A stretch of 64,000 nt of DNA. Source: Rhyacophila brunnea. Its lineage: Eukaryota; Arthropoda; Insecta; Trichoptera; Rhyacophilidae. The stretch lies in NCBI GenBank assembly GCA_022495005.1, contig JAGYXB010000135.1:1922001-1986000 (forward strand), written 5' to 3'. The translations under genes and the position numbers were made by a program. Positions 38,651-50,568 of the stretch are shown here, one piece after another (the first letter of the stretch is position 1; every line of letters starts with the position of its first letter). The notes beneath the pieces are model-generated. The model was not told the DNA's origin and did not search any database. It saw only the letters and a program-made list of their open reading frames with translations.

Positions 38651-38781
38651 CTTGACTCGCTTATCAAACTACAGCGCAATATCGGTAACAATATCTGAAT
38701 GTGTCTGCTCTATTCGTCGTTATGAAGGCTTCAGAGAAGTTCTAGTTCGGTCGGCCGTCGATAATTATCTTGAAAAAGACC

Positions 38782-39150
38782 ATCAATGGCGGCAGACATT
38801 CACCAGATGTCCTCCAGATCGGCGATGATAACGGCGGTGCAGCATCCAAAAGTGGCGGAGGTGGCGGGATTATTTCAACGAAGGTGACAGCTTCGTATTG
38901 AAATCAATCGGTAGTGGAGGCGGAGCAAGATGGCGGCGTTATGGCGTTCGAGAAAGGTGGCGGAACTCGCATCAATGTCCTCTGGATGGGCGATCGTAAT
39001 GGCGTTGGCATCCAAAGGTGGCGGGCTGGGTCGGCGGAGGTGGCGGAATTATTTCAACGAAGGTGGCGGCTTCGTATTAAAATTAATCGGCGGAGGTGGC
39101 GGAGCAAGCTGGCGACGTTGTGACGTTCAAGATAGGTGGCGGAATTCGTA
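38782..39150. repeat. Two tandem GGCGGAGGTGGCGG-rich monomers of about 175 bp
   Basis: ATTATTTCAACGAAGGTG recurs at 38869 and 39048 and is followed both times by a GCTTCGTATTRAAATYAATCGG-type block and a GGCGGAGCAAG block. Monomers sit directly 5-prime of ORF1 on the minus strand, the place where jockey/R1-like elements often keep tandem promoter monomers. Confidence 0.8.
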
Positions 39151-40260
39151 TCGAATTTGTTCGAATTATTGTAACGTAATTCGTATCGAATTATTTATAT
39201 CGAGTTGATTATTACTATCAGAGTATATAATATAATCTCAGTAGTAACTGTATGTAGTAACTGTAGTAACGTATCGGAGCTTAAAGTGACTGTTCGCGGT
39301 GAGTGCCAGTCTGCGAATCAGTACGTGGTCTCCTTGATCGACCAAAATCATTGATCCGATTCTCCCGTCGCGCGTGAGCGTGACGCCGTCATACACGCGA
39401 GCGAGAGGGGCTCTGTCACTGCAAAGCGGGCAAATTCGTATCGCGAAATCGGTTTCAACACGTACGACAGAGACGCCGTCGTACGTCAGAGCAGGAAAGC
39501 TGCCGGAATACCGATTCGGAAACGCCGCGCGCGGAACAGTCGTGGCTATTTGAAATCGAATTTAGTATGAAAATTAATTACGCGGGATCGTGATTAAAAT
39601 CAGATCGATGATTGCCCTACGTGTTGCTATACTTTGTGATTGCACATATGTACAAATGGAAGTTTTCGCAACAGGCCTATGAGCATATGTTAACAATTAT
39701 TGTGCCGTGTACGCGCGACGCGTGGCGACATCGATACCCTTAATATTACGATACAATTTAATTACTTTTAATTATTATATGCTATTAACGCCCATCTATA
39801 TGTCTCCCTTTATTATTCTCGTTAATCCTTGCATTTTTACATTCATTTATACATTATATTACAATTTACATTACATATTAAACTTATAATTCAAATCATA
39901 ATTTACATCCTATTTAATTTAGTTATCCCCTTATCTAAACATATATTTAATTCAAATTTTAATCTTATAATCTTTTACCTTATACCTATACGACTTAACC
40001 ATCCACAGTTCACTCTGAGAAGTCGTGGGACCTGTCAGAGCAAACTGCGGGACTTAACATATGGAATATTTTGTTCGGCCTTGCCAAGGGTCGTCATCAT
40101 TCCATCGGTGGCACATTGACTACCAGGGTCAGACCGAGCGGCTGGGGAGCACTACTCCTTATGGGAGCGCCCCCCACAGGGGCAGAAAAACCAGTGCGTG
40201 ACACTGGCCATGCATTACTTAGGAGCGGCAAATTATAATGGGAGACAAATGAAGGGACGA
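39151..40260. other. Probable 5-prime flank or second GC-rich retroelement fragment
   Basis: 39250-39560 is GC-rich (CGTCGCGCGTGAGCGTGACG) with a TATATAATATAATCTCAGTAG-type TATA/initiator pair on the plus strand near 39222. 39700-39990 is AT-rich. 40000-40215 is GC-rich again with a small hairpin CCAGTGCGTGACACTGG. I cannot assign any of it. Confidence 0.35.
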
Positions 40261-41905
40261 ATCCGATCATTACAACTTTTGAAAGCGGTGGCAGTTTTGC
40301 GCGAAGCAGACTTCAGAGTAGAGTAGAGAGTTTTAAAAAACATAAAGGGATCTCCAAACATATCAGTGCCACAAGCCTCCGTGTACCTAAAACGACGCTA
40401 TTTCTAGATTTCGTAAAATGTTCTAATCCTCCGTGGATTATATTTATGTATTTTTAAAATACTGTCGCTACAATTTGAGACCAATAATAAAAGGGGATGG
40501 TTTTCTAAGTCTGCCTAAGGGCAACACTTTGATTATGGACGTCATTGTTTGTGACTTATATATATTTAGAACTGTGAATGTTATGAAAATATTATCTTAA
40601 TATAGATAAGTAGGTACTTAATCATGACAAATATTTTATGTAGTGAAATTTCTGTATTTCTTCTGAAAATTTTATGTATGACTTTGTAGGGATTGGACGA
40701 GGTTGAACGTCGACAGTAAAACCAACGAAGTACCATGTTGCTCCCTGTCAACATTGTGTGTGGAATTTTAGTTTTACGGTTGATATGTGGTGGAAATATT
40801 GAGGCAAAGCTTATATTCAGAATGGGATGTGAAAATGTGACACACCTCCGTCTTATGTAGTAGGTATTATGTTATGTTGCTAAGTATTTTTCCTCCCAAT
40901 TTTCCTACTATGAAGATATACAAAGTTGCCGCGAATCCAATGTGAAAATTACACATATGGAACTGTATGAAATGGATTTATTTTAAGTTTTCAGACGAAA
41001 ATTAGATTAATAAAAATGAGCCTAATAATTTCCGAATACTAGGATTGTCCAGTAAGAACTTCTTGGCTACGTGTTAAAACTGTGAACTAACAAGCTCCTC
41101 CCATTTAGTCGACAACAGCGCCTTTGGCTTTTGCCTAATTTTTCTTGTTGGATAGTAAGTATATTTATTTTATTACAATCCTATTCACTGATGCAGGAAT
41201 GTAAACTTCATATCATATATATATTATTAAGTATGTAAAAAATAAATAATTATGTAAAATATACCCTCAAGTCCCCTGGAAACCTCAAGGGTACCAAACA
41301 TAACGTATTGTGTGTATTCGCTATCGTGATTGTCAGTCACCTGTTCTGCCAACAACCGATGACCGATCTTTGCCACCATTCTCTAATCAATTGGAGAGTC
41401 TCCGGGGTGCAAATGTTTCGAAATTCAGAGGAACAAAGGATATAATTTCGTAACAGACGTTATTTTTGTATAGCTACTATATTATACTTTACAAAGGGAT
41501 AGATACATAATGACTCTCACAATAAGACCAATGTTGTAAATAAATATGAAACGTTAAGGAAATATCATTATTTTATCATTATTTTATCAATGGACGTTCT
41601 TTTTACACGATGCAACATGTTTACAAATTATACTATAATCTATTTTTATATTGAGAGCTAATTTATTGAATATTAAAAAAGTATATCGACCATTAGCAAT
41701 AAAGTGCGATGTAAGTAATTGCCTACCAGTATAATCGATAATCGTATTCAATTTAACTATGAAAGCATGGTTAATATGTATAAATATGTATGATTAAGAC
41801 ATCACAGAAGAGCAATATAATGTTGTTTTACACAGCAGGGAACAATTCAAGTTAAGAGAATTCAGTTTCACTATAGAAAGAACCTTGTTAAAAATATTCT
41901 TTCTT
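40261..41905. other. No recognisable gene
   Basis: AT-rich spacer with no supported frame or repeat. Confidence 0.4.
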
Positions 41906-42135
41906 TTGGCCATGTCCGATTCTATTAGGGTCATATGGGCATGCACAGAGTGGAGGTTTGTATTGACAGATTTTTGTTATTACGAGAAATGGATATTAGC
42001 CATTTGTTCAACCTATCAGGTCCATACTCTGATTCTACAACAATTGAAAAAGAGTATGTGTACTTACCAGACCCAGGATTCGAACCTGGGACCCACAACG
42101 TTATAAGCCAAAGCTTTAACTACTTGGCCAGCGAT
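41906..42135 (-). repeat. tRNA-derived SINE-B, full copy
   Basis: The minus-strand head has an A-box-like TGGCCAAGTAGTTAAAGC and a perfect-looking T-arm with GGTTCGAATCC (about 42130-42070). The body includes the complement of ACGAGAAATGGATATTAGCC (41980-41999). The body recurs at 46079-46205. The head resembles a tRNA, but the acceptor stem does not close, so I call it a SINE. Confidence 0.7.
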
Positions 42136-42297
42136 TGGTCGTTAGTCATTCGATCATTACGTAACAACACGTAACTTTCAAATAACTTTAAAATTTGAAC
42201 TTTAAATATCCCAGCTCTCACTTATTTATTATTATTTCACCTTATTTAATATTATTTACCTAAAAATATGAAAGTCAAACTGAAATATGTAGCTTTG

Positions 42298-42440
42298 GCT
42301 AGGACTAGCGTGTAGTCTAGTGCCTAAAACGCTGGCCTTTCATCCAGGGGCTGCGGGTTCGATTCTCAGTGAGGTCACAATAAATCTATGTGTTTTTCTC
42401 AAAGCCTGAGTGATTATTTCACTTATATTACTTATTAATC
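42298..42440 (+). repeat. tRNA-derived SINE-A, plus strand
   Basis: Head with GTAGTCTAGTGCCTAAAACG, CTGGCCTTTCATCCAG and B-box GGTTCGATTCTC, then the body motif TGTTTTTCTCAAAGCCTGAG. It is the same family as 21121-21262 and 34822-34985. Confidence 0.75.
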
Positions 42441-43290
42441 TACTGTTTTACTACATTACTGTAATTAAGGTATACAATTAAGCTTTTTATAATGCAGTGA
42501 AAATATTTTTGAATAATAATTCATAGTTTTTTTGTAGATAATATTTATTTTATCATATACATCAATTGTCGATAATAAAAATGTCTATACTTACTTTAAA
42601 AAATGTACAAAATCTGTAGGTACTTAACTCATTTTCCGTGAAATATTACATATTACGACACACTGAGGTACATATAGAAAATATACGAACTCATTGTACC
42701 GTTTAAAAAAATGTGCGAATATTACTAAAATGTAAATTTTATACGAAAGGAAGATCGCGTAGCATAAATGTAATAAAATCAAATTCATAAATGACGTAGC
42801 ACAAAGCTGTTTAGCGGTTGTATCCGTTAATATTTCCCTCCAAAAACGCTATATTATTTTATACGTCGAACATGAAGATTTCAATCATGTCGTAATTAAA
42901 ATATAAGAGTAAATCTCTCTGTAAATTATTCACGCTTTACGCTTTTTGTTAGCTCGGCACGTTGGGGGGGGTTATTGTGTTTGTATTACATCCATTGTAT
43001 TAAAATTAAATTACGGATTACATGAGGGCGACACACATCGACACTTTAACGAAATTTGTCAATTTATAACTGTTACGTGACTGTACCGTGACTTAAATAA
43101 ACATACATTGCTTTTATATATTACGTATTTTCAATGGCGGTTTTCTGTAAAGCGGATAAGGCAGTTCGAAAAAAGTAGCAAATTTGATTTTAAAAATTTA
43201 ATCATTGCATAAAAAATATAAGTACCTAATAACTACATGGTAAAAGTATAAGTACCTACTGGAAAAATAGCTATATATTTTTATAATTTT
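42441..43290. other. No recognisable gene
   Basis: AT-rich spacer; a G-run lies at about 42964-42971. Confidence 0.4.
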
Positions 43291-43600
43291 AACCATGGCC
43301 CCCAAGCTAGAATCATTGGCGGCCACCCTACTTATCGCTAAGGTTAAATGCATTGTGACACTATACAAGTATTTTCCAAATGGTGTTCGAAGTAAAATTA
43401 TTTACTTAGCGATTTAAAAAAAACTACTAGTACTAAAATTATGGAGTTGTCGAGTATTGACACACCATAATCAAAAATTGTGTCGCACAACCACATACTT
43501 CTTTTTAAAATGTTTTTATATTTGAAGTAAAATAGCGATGCAGGCGACTTTTTTACTATTAGAGCAAATCTAAATCCAATTGGGAGGGCAGTAACCATGT
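43291..43600 (+). repeat. Unclassified repeat core, copy 3 (internally deleted)
   Basis: 43297-43335 (ATGGCCCCCAAGCTAGAATC) matches the complement of 54757-54790, and 43436-43560 (AATTATGGAGTTGTCGAGTA) matches the complement of 54100-54225. About 500 bp present in the 54-kb copy is missing here. It looks like a deletion derivative of the same element. Confidence 0.65.
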
Positions 43601-43764
43601 TTAATGAAATCGCTTCGGATATTGATATATTCCACTTACGTGAGGGTGAATATAGGTGGATGTTGTTTTATAAGTTTTTAAGATAGGGTCTATCAAAGTT
43701 CACTTTGTGTGCTTCTATCTACTTTTATTTTGTTACTTATTTTATTTATATTCTTATTTTATTA

Positions 43765-43896
43765 CTTATTCGCTGTATTTTTATTTTTAAACATTATTAA
43801 CACTTATTTTATGTCATGTCGTGAACGCTTTGAATTTATAATTTGTTATGTTCATTATATGTAAAATAAATAATTTTGATTTGATTTGATTTGATC
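43765..43896 (+). repeat. LINE 3-prime tail with TTGAT repeats
   Basis: GCTTTGAATTTATAATTTGT then GTAAAATAAATAATTTTGAT and TTGAT repeats: a typical 3-prime UTR tail of a non-LTR retrotransposon. A related tail, without the repeats, lies at 55670-55740. Confidence 0.6.
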
Positions 43897-46078
43897 TTTA
43901 ATGTGAGTTTATCTCACTTATCTGGTCGACCCATCACGTCGGCCCTTCCTAAGCCTGGCCCCCCAAGCCAGAGCCCTGTCACCCTCCCCCTTGTGAGGAC
44001 CATGATTTTAAAACTCAATGTCGGTTTTATATAAGCAACATTTTTGCAGTGATTTTTTTCGGACCACTATATTTTTTGCAATTTTATGACTTCATACAAA
44101 ATCAATAAATTTTATTATAATTCACAAAAATTATGCACTGGTTTATTTGCTAATCGTATTAAGTAAGAATACATAATTTAAAATAAAATATAAGCGTATA
44201 ATTCTAATTTAGGCTCAAACGAAATTCTTTTTTTTATCTCTGCACTCAAAGAGACCACCAGCTTTTGCATGAAACTTCGCCCCGGGTAGATAGGTGGCTA
44301 TATTTTTCTCTCCACAATAGACAGACTCGGAGGATTCTTACCCACTTCACGGAGTGAAAAGTGCGCGTCGAGTGGTAGAGATGTAATGATAAAATTAAAA
44401 ATGAAATGCAAAGTCATGCCTGCCTCATCAAAGGATGGAGGAATATCACTTTGTAGTCGTATGCGAGCAGCTTTGTGAGTATGTGACTAATGGCGATATT
44501 AAGTATTTAGTTTCTGCCCAGATTTGCACTTTAGATAATGCAAATGAACAATATTCTGTTTACAGTGTTTACTGTCTAAATGAGGCGTATTAGCAATCAG
44601 GTATTTTCTTTATATACTTGTCAAAAAATAGTTGAATACCACCCTTTTACGTATTTGAGAAGGTGACGGTGAGCTAATCAGGGAGGAGTGACTGCATGGA
44701 AGCGCACAGTTTTTGCATTATCAACAAAAATCTGAATTTTAAGAAATATTTATGAAATATCGAATTGTGCAAGAGTAGAACGTTCGAAAGTCGAGGTTCG
44801 TCTGTAATCCTCAGAGTGCTCTTATACTGTGGAGGTAGCTGATGCTGACTTGACCTGGTAACATGCAAAAACTCAAGATTTAAGTGAACAGGTAAAGAGC
44901 GGACACGGTCAAAGAAGAAAAGAAGAATTTATTATATCACCAGTCAGTGCAAAATTCATTGAAAGGATGAGAGATTTTTTACAAGATATTTTTTTATAAT
45001 ATGTTTTATTATGTTGCACCCTTCCGAGTAAAAAAGCACAAAATAATCAATGTTTTACGAACAAAGAAAACCTCTGAACCGGAAAATAGATAGCAAGCAA
45101 TATAAAATGTACCTACCTAGGTATGGCAAAAAAACCGCAGGGCTCTGTTTAATGGGTAACTTTAATAATTTACCAGCACGCTTGAAGCATTCACCCAGAG
45201 GATCGCAAGTACTTGAATTAATTCCGCATGCATCACAAGACACCTACAATACATCCTCTTCAATGTAGACTCTGCCAGTATGTAATGCACACGTGCTAAA
45301 TGCATACAGTGAAACTTTTACTGCAAGGGTGCTCTCTGAAAGTTTGGTGTAAGCTTTTGCGAGTCGTTTGTCTTGGCGAGCGTTGGAACTTTTGTGTTAA
45401 CGAGATTATTTAGCCGATGCGATCGTTGCAGTGTCTCCAATTATTAATTTATCATTTATTTGGTGGTACTCACGTGATTGTTTCCACCAATTATTTTTAT
45501 TTTGATTTTCTTATAAGGCAAGGCCTGAACAAAAAACGACCCATAAGTGCGAGTGAGAAAGCATTTGGCGCGTTTATATTCTACGCAATATGCGTTAGAG
45601 TAAGTTAGAATTTCTACGGCTGAATTAAATATTTTTTTTGCACGTCATCGGTAAATATTGTAAGCACGTATTGCTGAAATTAAATTTATTGTTTTTGTGG
45701 TGATTATTTTTAGTTAATTTAGTATATACTATGATAAACTATGTTGATTTTAAATTAGGTATCCGTACTGAGAAGCAAAATGATGCTATAACGTTTCAAA
45801 GTTAATGATATTAATACTATCGACCGAAAGCACTTGATGGATGAAACCCGGGTCGCAAAAAACGACTCGAATGGAATAGTACAAAACTTAAATCCATTAG
45901 AATTATTTAATAGTTAAGTCAAGAATAATAATTAAATTAAGGTTCTATCTACTGCCTGTTATACGCAAGAAACATGGCTTCATATAGCTAAACGATATAC
46001 ACTCTATTTATATTATTACTCTGGGGGTCCAAGTGATTTTTGTTGCTTTGCGCCATGAGATTACATTACATTATATCA
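43897..46078. other. No supported gene
   Basis: A second CCCCCCAAGCCAGAGCCC segment at 43957-43975 resembles the terminal part of the repeat at 43297. Short frames at 45050-45268 and 45417-45608 have no recognisable product. Confidence 0.4.
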
Positions 46079-46205
46079 CCATGTTCGATCCTAAGACCAT
46101 TATATGGGCCTCCATGGAATAAAGGTTGTATTACCAGATTTTTATTTTTACGAGAAATGGATGTTAGCCATTTGCTCAACCTGTTAAATCCATAGTGGAT
46201 AGTGA
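46079..46205 (-). repeat. SINE-B body, head missing
   Basis: CCATGTTCGATCCTAAGACC through ACGAGAAATGGATGTTAGCC and CATTTGCTCAACCTGTTAAA corresponds to 41910-42030. The tRNA-like head is lost. Confidence 0.65.
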
Positions 46206-46443
46206 TCGCAGTATAAACAGCTGCTGGAGGATAGATTACCAGTATATAACGATTTAGTTTTTCATATTATCATTGTTCATAGTTTCATACTTTATTTTGT
46301 AATGATCTAACTTCAGAACATAGGGCAAGCGAAAGGTCGTCTCACTTCCATTTTAGTTCAGCGCCTCTTGCAATACCAACCATGCAGCGCATATATTATT
46401 ATTGTGATATCGCATGGTGTAAGCTAAAGTCAGCCACTATGAC

Positions 46444-47107
46444 TAGGGATTGCAATACCGAATGGAAATGTCAATACCGGTTTGTCAGTATTTCTTATTG
46501 AATACCGGTATTATTACCGGTATTTCTTAAACAATAAAAAAGCAGAATTAGGTGCTTATCAATAAAAATATAGCTATTAAAATCTCTTAAAAAATTTTAT
46601 AGCACAAACTTACATAGGTACCTAAATTTATTATGTTGTCATTTTAAAACATGTATTGAACATAATTGTAAAACTAGTGATTTTTTTCACAAATAATTTG
46701 AATATATTAATAATTTTAACAAAAGCCCTCAAAAGTTCATCAAGTGCAAATGAGTCCGGCTGCAGGAAAAGCTTGTACGGTCATCAATAATTATAGAATA
46801 ATTGAACATTTTTGTCACGGATGTTTTCTATTTCGAAATAATATTATGATAATTATTCATAGCGACAATTACTTATATAAATTTAATATATTTGATGAAA
46901 TTTCTTTTATTATTTTTTCACCTCTGTTGGATTCACTCAATATATTTGCATTTTAGCAGTACATAACTTATAATTCATTTTCAAAAACGTAAACGAGTGT
47001 GCTTTTTTAATACCGAAAATTCCGGTATTTTGGATTTTTAAAACCGGTATTTCGGTATTGATAAATACTGAAATACCGGTTTTTAAATACCGGTATTGCA
47101 ATCCCTA
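46444..47107. mobile_element. Non-autonomous hAT with ACCGGT-rich ends
   Basis: The ends TAGGGATTGCAATACCG (46444) and TAGGGATTGCAATACCGG (complement of 47107) are nearly perfect inverted repeats. An exact 8-bp duplication, ACTATGAC, flanks them (46436-46443 and 47108-47115). Subterminal zones repeat AATACCGGTATT. The middle is AT-rich and carries no transposase. Confidence 0.93.
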
Positions 47108-47115
47108 ACTATGAC

Positions 47116-49316
47116 AGAACGTAGTTGTTACCAAAAGATGGCAGAGTAGTACCGCAATCTCTATACTTTATTAAAATGTTACTAGAAGCTCCGTCACATT
47201 TGAAAGGACTTTTTGTATTTATTTTATAGCTAATTGAGGATTATCGGTGTTATTTATACAATTGCATGTGGGATACGTAGTTAGGCATTCAATATTACGC
47301 CTAATGTCAAAAATAACTTATAATAGAGCACGTGTGAAATGCCGGTGGGTAGGAACTTATGACGGAAACAAACACAGTACAATACCAACACAAGTCAAAA
47401 TGTTATGTACTCGTACATTTATGTTATTGTATTATAACAACTCAATTTTTTACTTAAGTATATATTTTTTAATATTTTTCTTTACAGCAGAAGTTCATAA
47501 AGTATATTATTTTAATCGAAGCACATAAATAATTTATATAGAAATTGATTGTTTGGTATATAAAAAATAATTATAATATCTAATGAATTTTAAATATACC
47601 CATTGACAATTTTGAGAGAGCTTAATATATAAGTACTTATAACAAAAACTTTATCTAACGGTATTGTTTTGATATTGCACTGAGATAGTGAAATATATTA
47701 ATAAAGCTCTATTAAATTCTTTTCTTCCTCTTAGTTAGTAAAATCGTACCTTGATTTATCGATTTTAACAATATTGCAATGTAACATTTTTGGTTTGAGG
47801 TTTTATTTTTAAATGTATCTTTCATATTATATTATTTATATGTATTACCTGAGAACATAATTGTCTGAACGAAGGCTGCAAAATCAGTCTTTATGAGCTT
47901 TGATTCCGAGATAATCAAAAGACAAGTCTGCCATTTTGATAATATAAGTTTTTTTACACAGATTCAACACATTCAAAGTAGATAACCAGTATGTTACTTT
48001 TTGTTAATATGTATGGCTGATAAATGTTATATACCTACATTGCAACTAACTTTAGATTTTAGCCAAATTAACCCAAGCAAAAATAATTCGAATTAATAGT
48101 GATACCTACTAAACATCGTAAAAATGAACTAACAAAATGTAAAAAAATGTGCAGGTAACTGATATTGCATCTAAAGCTATCATTATATTTGGCGGTAGGT
48201 ATTTGAGTTGTCTTATCGTGTGTGTGTGTTTATCTATTTTCAAAATATATTTATCGACATGACGTCTGCAATGAGCCGAAAACGTTATGAAAAAGGAGAA
48301 GAAACGTCTCGAGCCAAATATATTCAGTTTATTTCTTATAAATCCGTACAACTCGTTCATATATTATTTTTAGTTAAGCATGTAGAATAATCAGTCAGGT
48401 GGTTGAATTTTGGCGCGTTTATTATTAATGTGAGAATGATAATTAATAAATTGTATTTTGCTATTATTTTTACTAGAATGCCTCAATAAAGTCCATGAAC
48501 CTTTTGACGCTGATTACATATTCACGTGCTTACAAATTGGCCTACGTTGGTTATTGCACGCGAAAGATGTAAGTACTTATTGCATGGAAAAATCTAATAG
48601 ATGATATTGATAATATAAGCAACCCGCTGTTCATACCACACAAAAGAGCATGTTAGCAAAACCTATGAATTATATTGGATTGAATTCGTGACATGATAAT
48701 ATAATACCCATAGTGACTTATTTTTATCATAACAGAATGTGCGTCTATATATATTATATGAAAAGTCGTTAATATATTATTATAACGTCATGACACGACC
48801 TAGGAAATATTGCCCAGTGTAGAACAGGATTAGCACCATCCGCGTCGAAAAGAAAAAAATACATGCAAATTTGTATCAGAACATATTATTAAATGTTTGG
48901 AAATAAGTTTGATACAACTTTCGAACAGTTTGCATACAGTTAATATTTTGTTCACCGAACCAATTTTTTTTGGTCTGGATTGGGCAAAGTGTAATTATTT
49001 GTGCCGAAAAAGATGGGAAGATAGAGGCTTTATAGAAAACGGACGTCACAAAAACAATATAGGTATAAACACATTTTTTTAGAATTAAATGTAATGGGTT
49101 GATTCGAAAATTCAGAAAATAATATGTGACGTCATTTATGAATGACTCCATTATTTGTATTAAATATTGTCTGTGAATTTAATAAATAGGTATGTAAAGA
49201 AAGACAGAAATTCCATAATAATCAATCACTGTTCTTACCAATCGCTAAATGCATTTGTTTATTTATATTTTGTATGTTTCACTTATAATATTTTCTATCT
49301 TTTATTATCTCACCTT
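47116..49316. other. No recognisable gene
   Basis: AT-rich spacer. GTTCACCGAACC followed by TTGGTCTGGATTGGGCAAAG (about 48949-48986) resembles 15548-15585 but is too short to classify. Confidence 0.4.
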
Positions 49317-50079
49317 GGGGGGACATGCTCGTCGTAGGTCAAAATTGAGTTTTTATTGTATTTTCAAACCATTATCCTGGACACTCCTTAAACGTTGTAG
49401 ATAATCTATTCATACGCGCGTCAATATCATTTTACTCCCTACTTTAATTATAGTTTGTTAATTTATGGCTACGGCCGTGTGTTGTAACTTAACCACTGGG
49501 GAATGACAAAAGAAATGGCGTATTTCAAAAAAACACTACCTTATTCTTAGGTCAATAATTATTATAAAGGAATCATTATTCATAAGATGTTTATTAAACT
49601 TGAATGGTCAAAGACATAGCTTATAATAAGTATCTTTAGAATCATCTTAAAATGTGTTAATCTTGCCGATTTTTTGAATAATAAAATGCCTAATTCTTGT
49701 CAAATTTGGGATCACAGAGATTATCAATATAATTTTTTATCGTGAATATTTTACAAAAATTATCTCGTAATAAATTATACTAATGGTTTTATAAATGCGT
49801 TTAAAAATTAATAAATGTAAAAAATCTTAACACCACTGCACAGTTATGTACCGAAATATGACTATATTCTAAAACATTAGAGCGAGAGGTTTAAAAGAAT
49901 ACTATTTTATGTAACAAAAATACTTTATGCAGTCATCAAATGTTTAAAATAACTATAAAGGATAATAAGGCTTCAAAATTATATAAATAGATTATCTACA
50001 ACGTTTAAGGAGTGTCCAGAATCATGGTTTGAAAATACAATAAAAACTCAATGTTGACCTACGACGAGCACGTGGGCCG
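49317..50079. mobile_element. TTAA palindrome family, left arm mostly deleted
   Basis: Starts GGGGGGACATGCTCGTCGTA and keeps only about 95 bp of the left arm before jumping to the centre (CGCGCGTCAATATCATTTTA). A full right arm follows. The right tip is mutated (GAGCACGTGGGCCG) and followed by TTAA (50080-50083); the left flank reads CCTT. Both arms share a private TCGTAGGTC/GACCTACGA variant. Confidence 0.88.
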
Positions 50080-50414
50080 TTAATATAAAATATATTATGC
50101 TAATATTACGCAAAAACAGTTCTCTTTGCCTTAATATAACTTTATATGGAAAATACTTATCCATATTTGTGTTTAATAAATAATCGATTAAGTACATATA
50201 TTTTATTTCACAGGTTTGCTACGAATAATTTATTTAATGACGAAATAGGTATCCAAATAATATTTACTTTATAACTGCTTGATATAATTGTCACGTAACG
50301 AAGCCAAATAACATGCAATAATACAATACGCTGTTCATGCATGTTTGTAAAAGCTACTCCGGAACTTTGCTGAACTTTCATGAGTGCAAGTACTGATACA
50401 GAATTCCATTTCAG

Positions 50415-50568
50415 ATATTGAAAAGCAAGTGAATCGGAAGAAGATGGAGACGCGACGAGTGCGCAGGCGCGGAACTCCGATCCCGGTGCCTCCGCCTCGC
50501 ATCCCGACGCCTATGCCGCCGTGCGACGCCAAACTTTCGACGCATTCTCACACATCTCCCAGTGATAG
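50415..50568 (+). CDS. Internal coding exon, Arg/Pro-rich, unrecognised gene
   Basis: The acceptor TTCCATTTCAG ends at 50414 and a donor ATAG|GTGAGA sits at 50568/50569. The 154-bp exon is far more GC-rich than its flanks. Only one frame is open. It reads IEKQVNRKKMETRRVRRRGT, then PIPVPPPRIPTPMPP, then CDAKLSTHSHTSPSD. It begins after the first base of a codon and ends with the first two bases of the next. The peptide is basic then proline-rich then Ser/Thr/His-rich, as in linkers or cytoplasmic tails of signalling or membrane proteins. There is no catalytic motif. Upstream, the same frame is open back to 50384 but reads through intron-like sequence. Partner exons must be outside the window or too short to see. 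Confidence 0.65.

Noticed and set aside
42062..42135. Functional tRNA gene on the minus strand
   Set aside because: The T-arm and B-box are good, but the acceptor stem does not pair and it continues into a repeat body found again at 46 kb, so it is a SINE head.
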